The notes under the pieces were generated by a model. The model worked only from the letters and a program-made list of their open reading frames with translations. It did no database searches and had not been told where the DNA came from. The position numbers were made by a program, and so were the translations under genes. This document shows, one piece after another, positions 1 through 8,802 of a DNA stretch of 33,847 nt (within the stretch, counting starts at the first letter, position 1; each line of letters starts with the position of its first letter). Source of the DNA: Lachnospiraceae bacterium (GTDB taxonomy: Bacteria; Bacillota; Clostridia; Lachnospirales; Lachnospiraceae); contig JAFXAZ010000033.1 in assembly GCA_017521985.1 (NCBI GenBank), forward strand, positions 1 through 33,847, written 5' to 3'.

Positions 1-58
1 ATTACCCGAAGTGAGAGTACAAAAAAAATGAGAATACAATACTGAATATAATAGTAAA

Positions 59-715
<657 letters not shown>

Positions 716-785
716 TGAGTGAAGAAAGTGATTACGGTACATTTGCCACCGGAGCAAAGATACTATGAATATCAAAGAAAAAAAT

Positions 786-809
786 GGAGAATGCAGGTGT
801 GCATTCTCC
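786..809 (-). terminator. intrinsic terminator for the minus strand
   Basis: Perfect 10-bp stem GGAGAATGCA/TGCATTCTCC with loop GGTG. Read on the minus strand it is followed by a T-run (ATTTTTTTC); on the plus strand the downstream sequence is A-rich. It lies just past the stop of the minus-strand Abi relic at 817, which supports a former minus-strand gene here. Confidence 0.7.
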
Positions 810-816
810 AAAAAAT

Positions 817-954
817 TTACAGTTTTAATATATCTTTCCAGTTAGTAGGATATCCCATTATTTTCAGGATATCGTCTATAGAAACTGTTACAAGCTGACG
901 GTTTAATTTTGTAAAAGCTGAATCCATAGAAGAAACAAATGGTAGTCTCCTCAT
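817..954 (-). pseudogene. Abi-family protein, C-terminal relic
   Basis: A 45-codon minus-strand frame, too short for most gene callers, starting MRRLPFVSSMDSAFTK and ending ILKIMGYPTNWKDILKL. A closing 'MG(F/Y)P.NW' motif is characteristic of the C-termini of Abi_2/AbiD/AbiF-type abortive-infection proteins (about 300 residues). Upstream the frame continues for about 20 codons of unrelated, GC-rich sequence (954-1017) before a stop, and no ribosome site precedes the ATG. Its native terminator appears to survive at 786-809. The matching N-terminal part of an Abi-family gene lies on the same strand at 4937-5194. The assignment rests on a short motif, so family identity is moderate. Confidence 0.5.
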
Positions 955-1132
955 GATGTAAAAAGCCCCCGGGCCCGAAGGACACCGGAGGACAAACTGG
1001 CATTTCTTACAGACTAATCATACCATTGGACGAGATACTTGTCAATGGAAAGTTGATGAAATTGCCACAGTAAAGTGTATGCAACTTCCAAACAAAATAT
1101 AACAGAAAGCGGAAAAAAAGTGAGAATTTAAT
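955..1132. other. gene-free degenerate stretch
   Basis: Nothing intact is coded here. A GC-rich block (964-990, CCCCCGGGCCCGAAGGACACC) can fold on the minus strand as CCTCCGG...CCGGGGG followed by TTTTT, a possible decayed terminator. A plus-strand open stretch (962-1099, ending CMQLPNKI) has no start signal and no similarity I recognise. It is best read as remnant DNA between the Abi relic and the DUF1653 promoter. Confidence 0.5.
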
Positions 1133-1181
1133 CGCATGGTGAATATTGACTATGCGTTGTCTTTCATATAAAATTAGAATA
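1133..1181. repeat. 49-bp palindromic promoter repeat, copy B
   Basis: Second copy of the unit at 59-107, differing at only a few positions. Weaker similarity extends to the left (AAAAAAAGTGAGAAT before copy B against AAAAAAAATGAGAAT before copy A). This copy is in the expected place, directly upstream of the DUF1653 gene, so it is probably the original. Confidence 0.8.
1146..1174 (+). promoter_or_regulatory. promoter of the DUF1653-sfsA/mutY unit
   Basis: TTGACT (1146-1151), 17-bp spacer, TAAAAT (1169-1174). The palindrome 1133-1156 overlaps the -35 box and could be a repressor site. Confidence 0.65.
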
Positions 1182-1211
1182 GAGAAAATTGCTGAGCAGT
1201 AGGAGGTTAAT

Positions 1212-1790
1212 ATGAGAGAGATTCCAAAACCGGGGCAGATTTACAGACATTTTAAAGGACATTTATATCAGATTGTCGCTATTGCACGTCATTCAGAGAC
1301 CTTGGAAGCATTGGTGATTTATCAGGCACTTTACGGGGATTTTCAGGTATATGCAAGACCGCTTCATATGTTTATGTCAGAGCTTGACAAGGAAAAGTAT
1401 TCTGACGTGAAACAGAGGGAGCGTTTTGAATTGGTACGTGTAGCTAATGAGATTACGGTAGATGAGATGTATGCAGAACCGGTAGTGCAGGAAGCGGGGG
1501 GATTTCAGGCAGAGCCGGCTGTGATTGAATTAGTGCATGAGCCGGAGGTGTCTGCACCACAAACCGTGCAGCTGGATCCGGGCGTAGAAGAATTCTTGGA
1601 TGCAGACAGCTATGAAGAAAAAATGAGAATATTTACCGGTATGCAGCACCGCCTGACAGATGATATGATTAATATCATGGCAATTTCTTTGGATACAGAG
1701 GTACCGGAAGGTGAGCTGGAAGAACGAATTGCCAGTTTGAAAAATTTTCTGTTGATGCAGGTAAAATACGAGTGCAGCAGAATTCGATAA
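1212..1790 (+). CDS. DUF1653 domain-containing protein
   Basis: The first 70 residues match the DUF1653 family: a KPGQIYRHFKGHLYQIVAIARHS-like opening, then 'LEALVIYQALYG' and an aromatic-rich 'YARPLHMFMSELD' segment. The family is a small beta-rich domain of unknown function that often occurs alone at 70-80 residues. This protein is 192 residues, with an acidic linker (about 80-125) and a helical C-terminal part (about 125-192) that I do not recognise. It has no signal peptide or membrane segment, so it is probably cytoplasmic. The start is fixed by TAGGAGG 9 nt upstream. It is followed 12 nt later by the SfsA-MutY gene and is probably co-transcribed with it from the palindrome-controlled promoter at 1146. 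Confidence 0.85.
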   Translation: MREIPKPGQIYRHFKGHLYQIVAIARHSETLEALVIYQALYGDFQVYARPLHMFMSELDKEKYSDVKQRERFELVRVANEITVDEMYAEPVVQEAGGFQAEPAVIELVHEPEVSAPQTVQLDPGVEEFLDADSYEEKMRIFTGMQHRLTDDMINIMAISLDTEVPEGELEERIASLKNFLLMQVKYECSRIR

Positions 1791-1802
1791 TCTGCTGCCA
1801 AT

Positions 1803-3596
1803 ATGGTTAAAAAAAGAATGAAATACGAACAAATTATTATGGGACGTTTCCTGGAGCGTCCCAATCGTTTTATTGCTTACGTGGAAATTCCGGGTGTGGC
1901 AGATAGAGAAAAAGTGCATGTGAAAAATACCGGTCGATGCAAGGAATTGTTGATACCGGGGGCAGAGGTATATCTGGAAAAAGGCACAAATCCTGATAGA
2001 AGTACGGCCTATGATTTGGTGGCGGTTCAAAAAGGAGATAGACTGGTAAATATGGACTCACAGGCACCTAATAAAGTGGTCGGTGAATGGCTTTTAAAGG
2101 AAGAATTAATTTCTGATATCAGCCTTATTAAGCCGGAAACAACCTGGGGAAACTCCCGCTTTGATTTTTATGTGGAGAGTGCCGAGGAAAGGGCTTTTAT
2201 TGAAGTGAAGGGTGTGACGCTGGAGGAAGATGGTGTGGTGCGTTTCCCGGATGCACCCAGTGAACGCGCGGTAAAGCACGTAGAGGAATTAATTGCTGCA
2301 AAGAAAGCAGGATATAAGGTTTATGTGATTTTTGTTATCCAGATGAAGGACGTGAAATATTTCTTGCCAAACTGGGGAACACAGCCGGCCTTTGGTGAAA
2401 CACTACTTAAGGCACATCAGGCAGGCGTAGAAATTGTGGCGTTGGACTGTTATGTTACACCGGTTTCTTTGGAAATAGCGGAAAGAGTACCTGTTTATTT
2501 TGAAGAAAGAGAGGCGGTGGCAGCAGGGCTTTCTACGCCGCTTTTAGCGTATTATGATGCTCATAGACGGATTTTACCTTGGCGTGAGGAGCCTACGCCG
2601 TATCGTGTTTGGGTAAGCGAAATTATGCTTCAGCAGACCAGGGTGGAGGCCGTGAAGCCTTATTTTGCCAGGTTTATGGAAGCGCTTCCGGATATAAAAA
2701 GTCTGGCTGAGGCCGAGGAAGAACAGTTACTAAAGCTCTGGGAAGGTCTTGGTTATTACAGCCGGGTACGTAATTTGGGCAAGGCAGCGCAGAAAGTAAT
2801 GTCCGACTATAATGGTGTGATGCCTTCCGAGGTAGAAGAACTTTTAAAACTGCCGGGGATTGGTTCCTATACAGCGGGCGCTATATCGTCCATTGCTTAT
2901 GGCAAGGTTGCTCCTGCGGTGGATGGAAATGTGCTTCGTGTGATGAGCCGCATTTTTAAGGACGACAGAGATGTTTTGAATACACAGGTCAAAAAGGACT
3001 GGGAAATGTTACTTACATATACCATGTCCAAGGAAAGACCGGGCGATTTTAATCAGGCAATGATGGAGATAGGTGCCATGGTTTGTGTGCCAAATGGAGC
3101 ACCAAAGTGTGATATTTGTCCTTTTGCCGGGATTTGCCAAGCCCATCTTTGCGGTGAGGAACTGCAATATCCTTACAAGGCACCAAAAAAACAACGGGAA
3201 ATAGAGGAGCGTACGGTTTTAATATTACGTGATGAGGATAAAACAGCAATAGTAAAGAGACCTGACAAGGGACTTTTAGCTGGGATGTATGAGTTTCCGG
3301 TTATGAACGGACACGTGGCAGAGGACAAGGTAATCAACTATTTAAAGGAACGGGGATTAAATGCCCTCTGGATTACGCCGCTAGAAGATGCTAAACACAT
3401 TTTCAGCCACAAAGAGTGGCATATGAAAGGCTACATGGTTCGTGTGGATGAATTAAGTCGAGGCGATGTACCGGCAGATTGGCTTTTTGTGGAGCCAAAG
3501 GAAACGAAAGTCGGTTATCCGATACCTACTGCCTATGCCAAGTATATGAAGTATCTGCAGGTAACCGTGGGGTATGAGGTGTTTAAGGAAAAGTGA
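1803..3596 (+). CDS. mutY: SfsA-MutY fusion: DNA-binding nuclease-like domain plus A/G-specific adenine glycosylase
   Basis: Residues about 1-235 are a complete SfsA protein (HVKNTGRCKELL, then FDFYVE and FIEVKG, the PD-(D/E)XK-like core, then FPDAPSERAVKHVEEL). Residues about 240-597 are a complete MutY: catalytic Glu273 in SEIMLQQT, helix-hairpin-helix LPGIGSYTAG, catalytic Asp374 in AVDGN, a 4Fe-4S cluster (Cys428, 436, 439, 445) and a C-terminal NUDIX-like 8-oxoG-recognition domain (about 470-590). MutY removes adenine mispaired with 8-oxoguanine; SfsA is a DNA-binding, nuclease-fold protein of unclear role. The first two cluster cysteines are seven residues apart rather than the usual six. 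No strong ribosome site precedes the ATG at 1803, and ATG 1821 is an alternative start. Translation may be coupled to the DUF1653 gene. The two domains are in one uninterrupted frame. Confidence 0.93.
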   Translation: MVKKRMKYEQIIMGRFLERPNRFIAYVEIPGVADREKVHVKNTGRCKELLIPGAEVYLEKGTNPDRSTAYDLVAVQKGDRLVNMDSQAPNKVVGEWLLKEELISDISLIKPETTWGNSRFDFYVESAEERAFIEVKGVTLEEDGVVRFPDAPSERAVKHVEELIAAKKAGYKVYVIFVIQMKDVKYFLPNWGTQPAFGETLLKAHQAGVEIVALDCYVTPVSLEIAERVPVYFEEREAVAAGLSTPLLAYYDAHRRILPWREEPTPYRVWVSEIMLQQTRVEAVKPYFARFMEALPDIKSLAEAEEEQLLKLWEGLGYYSRVRNLGKAAQKVMSDYNGVMPSEVEELLKLPGIGSYTAGAISSIAYGKVAPAVDGNVLRVMSRIFKDDRDVLNTQVKKDWEMLLTYTMSKERPGDFNQAMMEIGAMVCVPNGAPKCDICPFAGICQAHLCGEELQYPYKAPKKQREIEERTVLILRDEDKTAIVKRPDKGLLAGMYEFPVMNGHVAEDKVINYLKERGLNALWITPLEDAKHIFSHKEWHMKGYMVRVDELSRGDVPADWLFVEPKETKVGYPIPTAYAKYMKYLQVTVGYEVFKEK

Positions 3597-3642
3597 TTTT
3601 GCACTTAAGTGTGATAAAGCGTTAATTGAAGAAAGAAAACAT

Positions 3643-3670
3643 TTGACAAATTTCCACAATCTGTTATTAT
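3643..3670 (+). promoter_or_regulatory. glyA promoter
   Basis: Consensus TTGACA (3643-3648), 16-bp spacer, TATTAT (3665-3670), about 37 bp ahead of the glyA start codon. This gives glyA its own promoter despite the upstream mutY gene. Confidence 0.75.
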
Positions 3671-3706
3671 TAAGAGTATCTATTTTAATTGAGGAGGCAT
3701 TATTTT

Positions 3707-4945
3707 ATGTATACAATGGATGAATTACGAGCTGTTGACCCTGAAATTGCAGCATGCATTGATGCAGAAGCAGAGCGTCAGAACAGCCATATTGAGCTGA
3801 TTGCATCTGAAAACTGGGTAAGCCATGCAGTTATGGCTGCGATGGGCAGTATTTTAACGAATAAATATGCGGAGGGGTATCCGGGCAAGCGTTATTATGG
3901 CGGTTGTGTGAATGTAGATACCGTGGAGCAGCTTGCTATTGATAGAGCAAAGGAATTATTTGGATGTGAATATGCGAATGTTCAGCCACATTCCGGCGCA
4001 CAGGCTAATATGGCAGTGCAGTTTGCAATTTTGACACCGGGCGATACCATTATGGGTATGAATCTGGATCATGGCGGACATTTGACACACGGAAGCCCTG
4101 TAAATTTATCCGGTAAATATTTTAATGTAGTGCCTTATGGTGTAAACGATGAAGGCTTTATTGATTATGATAAAATGCGTGAAATTGCATTAGAGTGCCA
4201 GCCAAAGATGATTATTGTTGGTGCAAGCGCTTATGCAAGAGCAATTGACTTTAAGCGCTGCAGAGAAATTGCAGATGAAGTGAATGCAGTATTGATGGTA
4301 GATATGGCGCATATTGCAGGCCTTGTAGCAGCAGGCGTACATGAAAGTCCGATTCCATACGCACATGTAGTAACTACTACAACCCACAAGACACTTCGTG
4401 GACCTCGTGGCGGTATGATTTTGGCAAGCAAGGAAATGGCTGACAAATATAATTTCAACAAAGCTATTTTCCCTGGCACACAGGGCGGTCCGTTAGAACA
4501 TGTAATTGCTGCAAAGGCAGTTTGCTTTAAGGAAGCGCTTTCTGATGAATTCAAGGCTTACCAGCAGCAGATTGTAGACAATGCACAGGCTCTTTGCAAG
4601 GGACTTTTGAATCGTGGCATCAAGATTGTGTCCGGCGGTACAGATAATCATTTGATGTTGGTGGATTTAACAACCTTTGATTTAACCGGTAAGGCAATTG
4701 AGAAGCTCCTTGATGAGGCACATATTACCTGTAACAAAAACACCATTCCAAATGATCCAAAATCTCCGTTTGTTACAAGTGGCATTCGTTTGGGTACACC
4801 GGCAGTTACTAGCCGCGGTATGAAGACCGATGACATGGATAAGATTGCAGAGGCAATTGCATTTGTTATCAAGGAAGGCGAAGCAGGCGTACCAAAGGCA
4901 AGAGCGATTGTGGATGAACTGGTAGCAAAGTATCCGTTAAAATAA
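3707..4945 (+). CDS. glyA: serine hydroxymethyltransferase
   Basis: PLP enzyme that interconverts serine and glycine while charging tetrahydrofolate with a one-carbon unit; cytoplasmic. The 412 residues match the usual bacterial length. Family motifs are all present: [11 protein letters not shown] near the N-terminus, [11 protein letters not shown], the substrate/PLP region [19 protein letters not shown], and the Schiff-base lysine Lys228 in [17 protein letters not shown] 3707 is preferred over an in-frame TTG at 3689 because GAGGAGG (3691-3697) is spaced correctly for it. The gene has its own consensus promoter and a strong terminator, so it is probably monocistronic. Confidence 0.98.
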   Translation: MYTMDELRAVDPEIAACIDAEAERQNSHIELIASENWVSHAVMAAMGSILTNKYAEGYPGKRYYGGCVNVDTVEQLAIDRAKELFGCEYANVQPHSGAQANMAVQFAILTPGDTIMGMNLDHGGHLTHGSPVNLSGKYFNVVPYGVNDEGFIDYDKMREIALECQPKMIIVGASAYARAIDFKRCREIADEVNAVLMVDMAHIAGLVAAGVHESPIPYAHVVTTTTHKTLRGPRGGMILASKEMADKYNFNKAIFPGTQGGPLEHVIAAKAVCFKEALSDEFKAYQQQIVDNAQALCKGLLNRGIKIVSGGTDNHLMLVDLTTFDLTGKAIEKLLDEAHITCNKNTIPNDPKSPFVTSGIRLGTPAVTSRGMKTDDMDKIAEAIAFVIKEGEAGVPKARAIVDELVAKYPLK

Positions 4946-5194
4946 ATTAGATAAATGTAAGGTGATAATCTTATCAAATAGAAAGCGGCGTAGCCCCCAA
5001 TCGGAAGCTATGCCGCTTTGTTTAGCAGGGTTTTTGAAAATATCCTTATATCCGTTGATAAGACCATAGTAACTGGCTTTTTCAAGGGCTGTTGTTGCAG
5101 AAACCTCATCGTTAATGACTAACTGCTTTTGTTTTAAATATTGAGTTTGTGCTTGATAATCTAAAAAAGGCTTCTTTTGTAGATTGTTAGCCAT
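4937..5194 (-). pseudogene. Abi-family protein, N-terminal fragment (truncated)
   Basis: The first 55 or so residues (KPFLDYQAQTQYLKQKQ, LVINDE, SYYGLINGYKDIFK) follow the Abi_2/AbiD/AbiF pattern: a short 'linear' helix, 'GL.I.DE', then 'YY.L.GY...F'. After KDIFKNP the frame enters the glyA terminator (4982-5019) and becomes meaningless, stopping at 4937. An intact family member has about 300 residues. The start is convincing: GGAGGTAGATT precedes the ATG at 5194, and a promoter is visible at 5286-5314. Abi-family proteins are associated with abortive phage infection; this copy lacks most of its domain and is presumably dead. Compare the C-terminal relic at 817-954. Confidence 0.7.
4982..5019. 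terminator. glyA intrinsic terminator
   Basis: Stem AAAGCGGCGTAGC / GCTATGCCGCTTT (13 bp, one G-T pair), 12-nt loop, followed by GTTTAG. The minus-strand Abi relic reads straight into it, which places the truncation point of that relic at the terminator edge. Confidence 0.85.
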
Positions 5195-5285
5195 AATCTA
5201 CCTCCAAAATTTTCTGCATAAATAACAAAACGGCCCCCGCAGGAAATTTTTATAACATAAATCTATGATACCTTTGTCTAATGTA

Positions 5286-5314
5286 ATTATACGATGTTTT
5301 TTGTGGTGAAACAA
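5286..5314 (-). promoter_or_regulatory. promoter for the Abi relic
   Basis: On the minus strand TTGTTT (5314-5309), 17-bp spacer, TATAAT (5291-5286). It lies about 90 bp upstream of the Abi start codon. The rest of 5195-5350 holds no other feature I recognise. Confidence 0.5.
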
Positions 5315-5352
5315 GGAGGTGAGACGTCTAAAAACAGAAATAATAAGGGAAA

Positions 5353-5390
5353 AACAGGATGCCATCCCTAAAAGGAGTTGACATCCTGTT
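5353..5390 (-). terminator. terminator of the minus-strand membrane protein gene
   Basis: Stem AACAGGATG / CATCCTGTT with an internal mismatch and further pairs. On the minus strand it runs into TTTTCCC. It follows the 5510-6100 gene at a distance of about 120 bp; the sequence between them has no other gene. Confidence 0.65.
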
Positions 5391-5509
5391 GATTTATATT
5401 AAGTGGAAGGTTTATATATCGTCTTTATTTGGTTCGTTTTGTTGCGGTAAATGTTTGCTTTGTTGCATTTTGAGAAAAAACGGCACAGGCTTCGGAGCTG
5501 CCTAATATT

Positions 5510-6100
5510 TTAGAGTGTATATATTTTCTTCCGAGCCAGCAGTACTGCTGCAACAACAAAAAAGCATATGAAAGCCTTGGTTCCTGTATAGTGGCTATAT
5601 GCATCATTACATTCCTGAACCACATTTGAATCAAACATGATATATGGGTCGTTACCATCGATACCGATATAGGTAATAATATCAGCGTTTTGCAAAGACG
5701 ATATATCGTTGGTAGCAGCAATATTTTCCTCACCAAAAAATTGGGAAGCGTCGAAGGTTTTTCTTACGAAGCCACCACTGCAGAGTTCTATGCGGTTGAT
5801 GCAGATTAAGTTTTCAGCCTCTGTAAAGTCCAAACGTAGTCCGGTAAGGTTACTGCAAAGCTCTTTTGATAGTATAAGGTCGGCTTTTCCAGAGGTCATG
5901 TCAGCGTATAGTAGCTTGTCATCGGACATGTTAGGAGCGTCTGTAGTGGCATAATATAAACTACATTCCGTATAAGCAGAATCTTGTGCAAAATAAATTT
6001 TTAAGTGCAGGTCGGTGCACATAAACGGATAAAAAATAAATGTGCAGACAACGCAGGCGATAAAAGCTGCTATAAGGAAAATTTTAAATTTTTTCTTCAT
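5510..6100 (-). CDS. unrecognised bitopic/two-TM membrane protein with extracytoplasmic domain
   Basis: The product has 196 residues. A lysine-rich start (MKKKFKIF) leads into a hydrophobic helix (about 7-28), then a 140-residue hydrophilic region with many short beta-like segments, a second hydrophobic helix (about 172-189) and a positive tail (ARKKIYTL). The predicted topology puts the middle domain outside the cell. Its pattern (LHLKIYFAQD, SLYYATTD, LRLDFTEAENLICINRIEL) resembles beta-sandwich ligand-binding modules attached to cell-surface glycosyltransferases, but I cannot name a family. The gene is divergent from the polytopic membrane protein at 6195, 94 bp apart start to start, which hints at a shared function. 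Confidence 0.7.
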   Translation of the reverse strand: MKKKFKIFLIAAFIACVVCTFIFYPFMCTDLHLKIYFAQDSAYTECSLYYATTDAPNMSDDKLLYADMTSGKADLILSKELCSNLTGLRLDFTEAENLICINRIELCSGGFVRKTFDASQFFGEENIAATNDISSLQNADIITYIGIDGNDPYIMFDSNVVQECNDAYSHYTGTKAFICFFVVAAVLLARKKIYTL

Positions 6101-6194
6101 TAGTATACCTTTTTCTTAAATAATATTATATACTAGAGTATAGATGGAAAAGAGGGAGTTTTCAAGTTTTTTTTATCGAAAGAGGTTTAGTCGT

Positions 6195-7451
6195 ATGACA
6201 CAAAAGAAAAACAACACCGCTATAGTAGCCGTGTTTTCTGCGCTATTGGTATTTATTACCTATTTTATATCTTTAAATGAGTTACGAAATGGGGTGTCGG
6301 ACTTTAGTGGACATGTTTATACATACATACCGCTTTTAAAGGGTAGTCAAGGAGTAGACGGTTGGATGGCAGTGCCTTATTTTATGTGGCATTTGTGTGT
6401 GATGGCACTGAATAGATTTACCCCGATTCCTCTGGAGGCTTCTGCAGCATTTGTCAGTTGCTTTTTTGCCGTGTTTGGTTTTTATGTGCTTTACTGGATG
6501 TTTGACAAGGTGGCGACGTATTATGAGCTTGAATGTGGTGCGGTGCAAAAAGGTTTCTTTGCATTTGCATTGTCTATAGTTCAGCCTCTTTTCATGTACT
6601 GGTTTGACACTACCAGTCAGTATCTGGGGCAGTTCTCTATTAATCCGATGCATAATCCCACGCATATGTGTGTAAAGCCTTTTTCTTTATTGTGTCTATG
6701 CTTCGCTTATGATATTTTAGAGAGGATTCACAACCCGGAGCATAAGGGTATGTTTGTAGACGTAAGCAAAGGAATCCGGAGGGCAAGCATCCTTTTGGCG
6801 GTAACGTTGTTGCTTTCCTGTATGGCAAAGCCTACCTTTGCAGAAGTGTTTATTCCGGCGATAGGGCTTATCATGTTGTATGAGTGGCTGAAGCGACTGA
6901 TTGCCAAGGATGGTAGTGCTAAGGAATACTTCCGTAAGTGTTTGAATATGCTGCTTATCAGCATGCCTGCGTTGGCATATATTTTGCTGCAGTTTCTGGC
7001 GTACTTTATTTGGGGCGGAAGCTACGGCGGAGACGGTGCAGGACTGGTTATTACGGAGTGGATGCTGGTATGGCGCATGTATACCGAAAATGTCGTGGTA
7101 TCTATGTTGCTTGGTATGGGCTTCCCGTTCTTTCTTGTGCTGCTAAACGGTACCTATTTTGTGAAGGATAATTTGGGCAGAATAGCATTGGTTGGTTATA
7201 TAGTAGGAGTGTTGGAATGTGCATTTCTTGGCGAAGGAGGAGGTAAAATTACACATGGGGATTTCTTGTGGCCTATGATGTCCGGTATGACCCTTTTATG
7301 GGTGGTTGCAGCCCTTCGCTTTATGGTGCTGGAAGAGCGTCAAAATAAAACCAAGGTTCAGCAGGTTTGTAACCATGCGGCATGGTGGATACTTCTGTTG
7401 TATGTATTGTTTGGAGTTATATATATTTATAATGGTTTACAAATGCCATAA
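6195..7451 (+). CDS. polytopic membrane protein, GT-C glycosyltransferase-like
   Basis: About 418 residues with ten or so hydrophobic helices spread over the whole length, no signal peptide and a cytoplasmic-looking basic N-terminus. After the first helix comes an extracytoplasmic loop with SDFSGHVYTYIP; an acidic residue in that first loop is a hallmark of GT-C type lipid-linked-sugar transferases. A further conserved-looking loop reads HNPTHMCVKPFSLL. No family name can be given with certainty; an acyl- or polymer-transport role is possible too. ATG 6195 is chosen because AGAGG sits 9 nt upstream; an in-frame ATG at 6144 would add 17 residues but has no ribosome site. It is divergent from the 5510-6100 gene and ends at a bidirectional terminator. 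Confidence 0.7.
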   Translation: MTQKKNNTAIVAVFSALLVFITYFISLNELRNGVSDFSGHVYTYIPLLKGSQGVDGWMAVPYFMWHLCVMALNRFTPIPLEASAAFVSCFFAVFGFYVLYWMFDKVATYYELECGAVQKGFFAFALSIVQPLFMYWFDTTSQYLGQFSINPMHNPTHMCVKPFSLLCLCFAYDILERIHNPEHKGMFVDVSKGIRRASILLAVTLLLSCMAKPTFAEVFIPAIGLIMLYEWLKRLIAKDGSAKEYFRKCLNMLLISMPALAYILLQFLAYFIWGGSYGGDGAGLVITEWMLVWRMYTENVVVSMLLGMGFPFFLVLLNGTYFVKDNLGRIALVGYIVGVLECAFLGEGGGKITHGDFLWPMMSGMTLLWVVAALRFMVLEERQNKTKVQQVCNHAAWWILLLYVLFGVIYIYNGLQMP

Positions 7452-7455
7452 AAAT

Positions 7456-7493
7456 AGCGGAGTGCTTCTTTCTTTTGGGTGAAGCACTCCGCT
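7456..7493. terminator. bidirectional terminator
   Basis: A 13-bp perfect stem AGCGGAGTGCTTC / GAAGCACTCCGCT sits between two convergent genes. On the minus strand it is followed by TATTTTTAT, on the plus strand by TGTCTTATAAATT. Confidence 0.85.
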
Positions 7494-7504
7494 TGTCTTA
7501 TAAA

Positions 7505-8641
7505 TTATTCCTCAGATCCGGAGACAGAAAGTGACACGCCGTTCACTTCAATGTTACTGCCAACTTCAATCATTAAATACTTGCGTCCGTCAATGACTTT
7601 GGTTTCTACCAGGTCAGAGCGTTCCGGATTGACTTTAATCACCACGTCCGGGGTTTTTACTTCAAACTTACGGGTTTCTGCAATATTGGTAATCATCAGC
7701 TCAGAGGTGGCACCAATGGTGTTGTCATAGTGGGTATCAAAGGTCTCCAACTGCTCGTTAGAAACTCCGCTTTTGGCAAGGACGTTTTTGACCTCTGCTT
7801 TATCAAGTAGAAGTGGAGCAGGGTCTTCAGCATGTTCTTCCATCATATCGTAGAGGGTCTCGTGGATATTGCGAAGTACTTCTAAATCACGTTCTTCGCC
7901 TAAGGTCTCTGTAACAATAGTCTGAAAGGCTTCTTTTTGGAAGCCTGCCGGAATCGGCATGGTACAGCCAAGCATGCTGTAAACAAAGTCTTCAAAAGGC
8001 TTTTCGGAATCCTTGGTGTAGTAAAGGCAGCTATGTAAATCTGTGCTGCGGTCATTGAAAGCAGGGAACAGGAAGGCATTCATAGGCACATCTACAATCC
8101 AGTCACAGATGCGGCTGCGGAACAAATTGCCTTGTGGCTCATAAGTAAGTCCCGGCTTGGACTGCTTTACCGGACAGGTCACGCAGTAAATATAATGATA
8201 CACTTCATCGGAAGCGTCTTCCATATCCAGACCATCGTTTGTGCGTCCAGGCACGTCATAATTGCAGTCAACGAGCAAAATGAGATAATTCTGCGTGTAA
8301 GGATAAGTCTCAATCATTTTGTCGTAAAATGCTTCTAACAGTTCATCATCTTCCAAATGACTGTCACGCAGATTTAATAGAAACTGCTGTGCTCCATCAG
8401 AAAATTCAGCTTCTAATGGAAAGTCCAGATTAATTAAATTTTTACCAATAGTGCCGGACAGACCCTTTCGTAATATTTGAAAGTATCTGGTAGCTTCTTC
8501 TTCCGGCAAGGAAAGAAAAGCCTCGCACATGGTAGTGATTTTGTCCTTTTCACCACCTACGTAGCAGGCACATATTTTAGAGATTGTACAGTTTGCATCG
8601 GAAAACTGTTTTTTAATTTCACTAATTTCTGTTTTTATCAT
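7505..8641 (-). CDS. DUF4317 family protein
   Basis: The 378-residue protein matches the DUF4317 family of Clostridia over its full length: MIKTEISEIKKQFSD start, ICACYVGGEKDK, then a central part with DVPMNAFLFPAFNDRS and a C-terminal VVIKVNPERSDLVETKVIDG segment. The function is unknown; there is no signal peptide or membrane helix. The ATG at 8641 is chosen because GGAGG lies at a good distance upstream and the family starts there. A longer frame opens at 8746 but has no ribosome site. It is transcribed alone, divergently from the cardiolipin synthase operon. Confidence 0.88.
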   Translation of the reverse strand: MIKTEISEIKKQFSDANCTISKICACYVGGEKDKITTMCEAFLSLPEEEATRYFQILRKGLSGTIGKNLINLDFPLEAEFSDGAQQFLLNLRDSHLEDDELLEAFYDKMIETYPYTQNYLILLVDCNYDVPGRTNDGLDMEDASDEVYHYIYCVTCPVKQSKPGLTYEPQGNLFRSRICDWIVDVPMNAFLFPAFNDRSTDLHSCLYYTKDSEKPFEDFVYSMLGCTMPIPAGFQKEAFQTIVTETLGEERDLEVLRNIHETLYDMMEEHAEDPAPLLLDKAEVKNVLAKSGVSNEQLETFDTHYDNTIGATSELMITNIAETRKFEVKTPDVVIKVNPERSDLVETKVIDGRKYLMIEVGSNIEVNGVSLSVSGSEE

Positions 8642-8669
8642 GAAAATATCCTCCGTATCGACAAGGTAT

Positions 8670-8698
8670 ATTTTAATATATTTTTGAATGAAGGACAA
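8670..8698 (-). promoter_or_regulatory. promoter of the DUF4317 gene
   Basis: On the minus strand TTGTCC (8698-8693), 17-bp spacer, TAAAAT (8675-8670), about 30 bp before the start codon. Confidence 0.5.
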
Positions 8699-8729
8699 GA
8701 GTTTATCATAATTTAAGGATTGTAAAGGA

Positions 8730-8757
8730 TTGATTTTCAAACTCAATAAGATATAAT
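8730..8757 (+). promoter_or_regulatory. promoter of the cardiolipin synthase operon
   Basis: TTGATT (8730-8735), 16-bp spacer, TATAAT (8752-8757). It is back to back with the DUF4317 promoter. Confidence 0.6.
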
Positions 8758-8802
8758 ATAATAGTATTATTATTGTACATAATGTGGGAGATGGTGAAGA
8801 AT

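Noticed and set aside
16-58. A/T-rich sequence before the first repeat that might be an attachment site
   Set aside because: No integrase, no tRNA end and no second copy at a plausible element boundary; only partial similarity to the sequence before repeat copy B.
962-1099. Plus-strand open stretch of 45 codons ending CMQLPNKI
   Set aside because: No start codon with a ribosome site and no similarity I recognise; probably remnant DNA.
5425-5736. A 103-codon minus-strand frame overlapping the 3' end of the two-TM protein gene
   Set aside because: It is an out-of-frame shadow of the 5510-6100 gene, which has better start, hydrophobic helices and a terminator.
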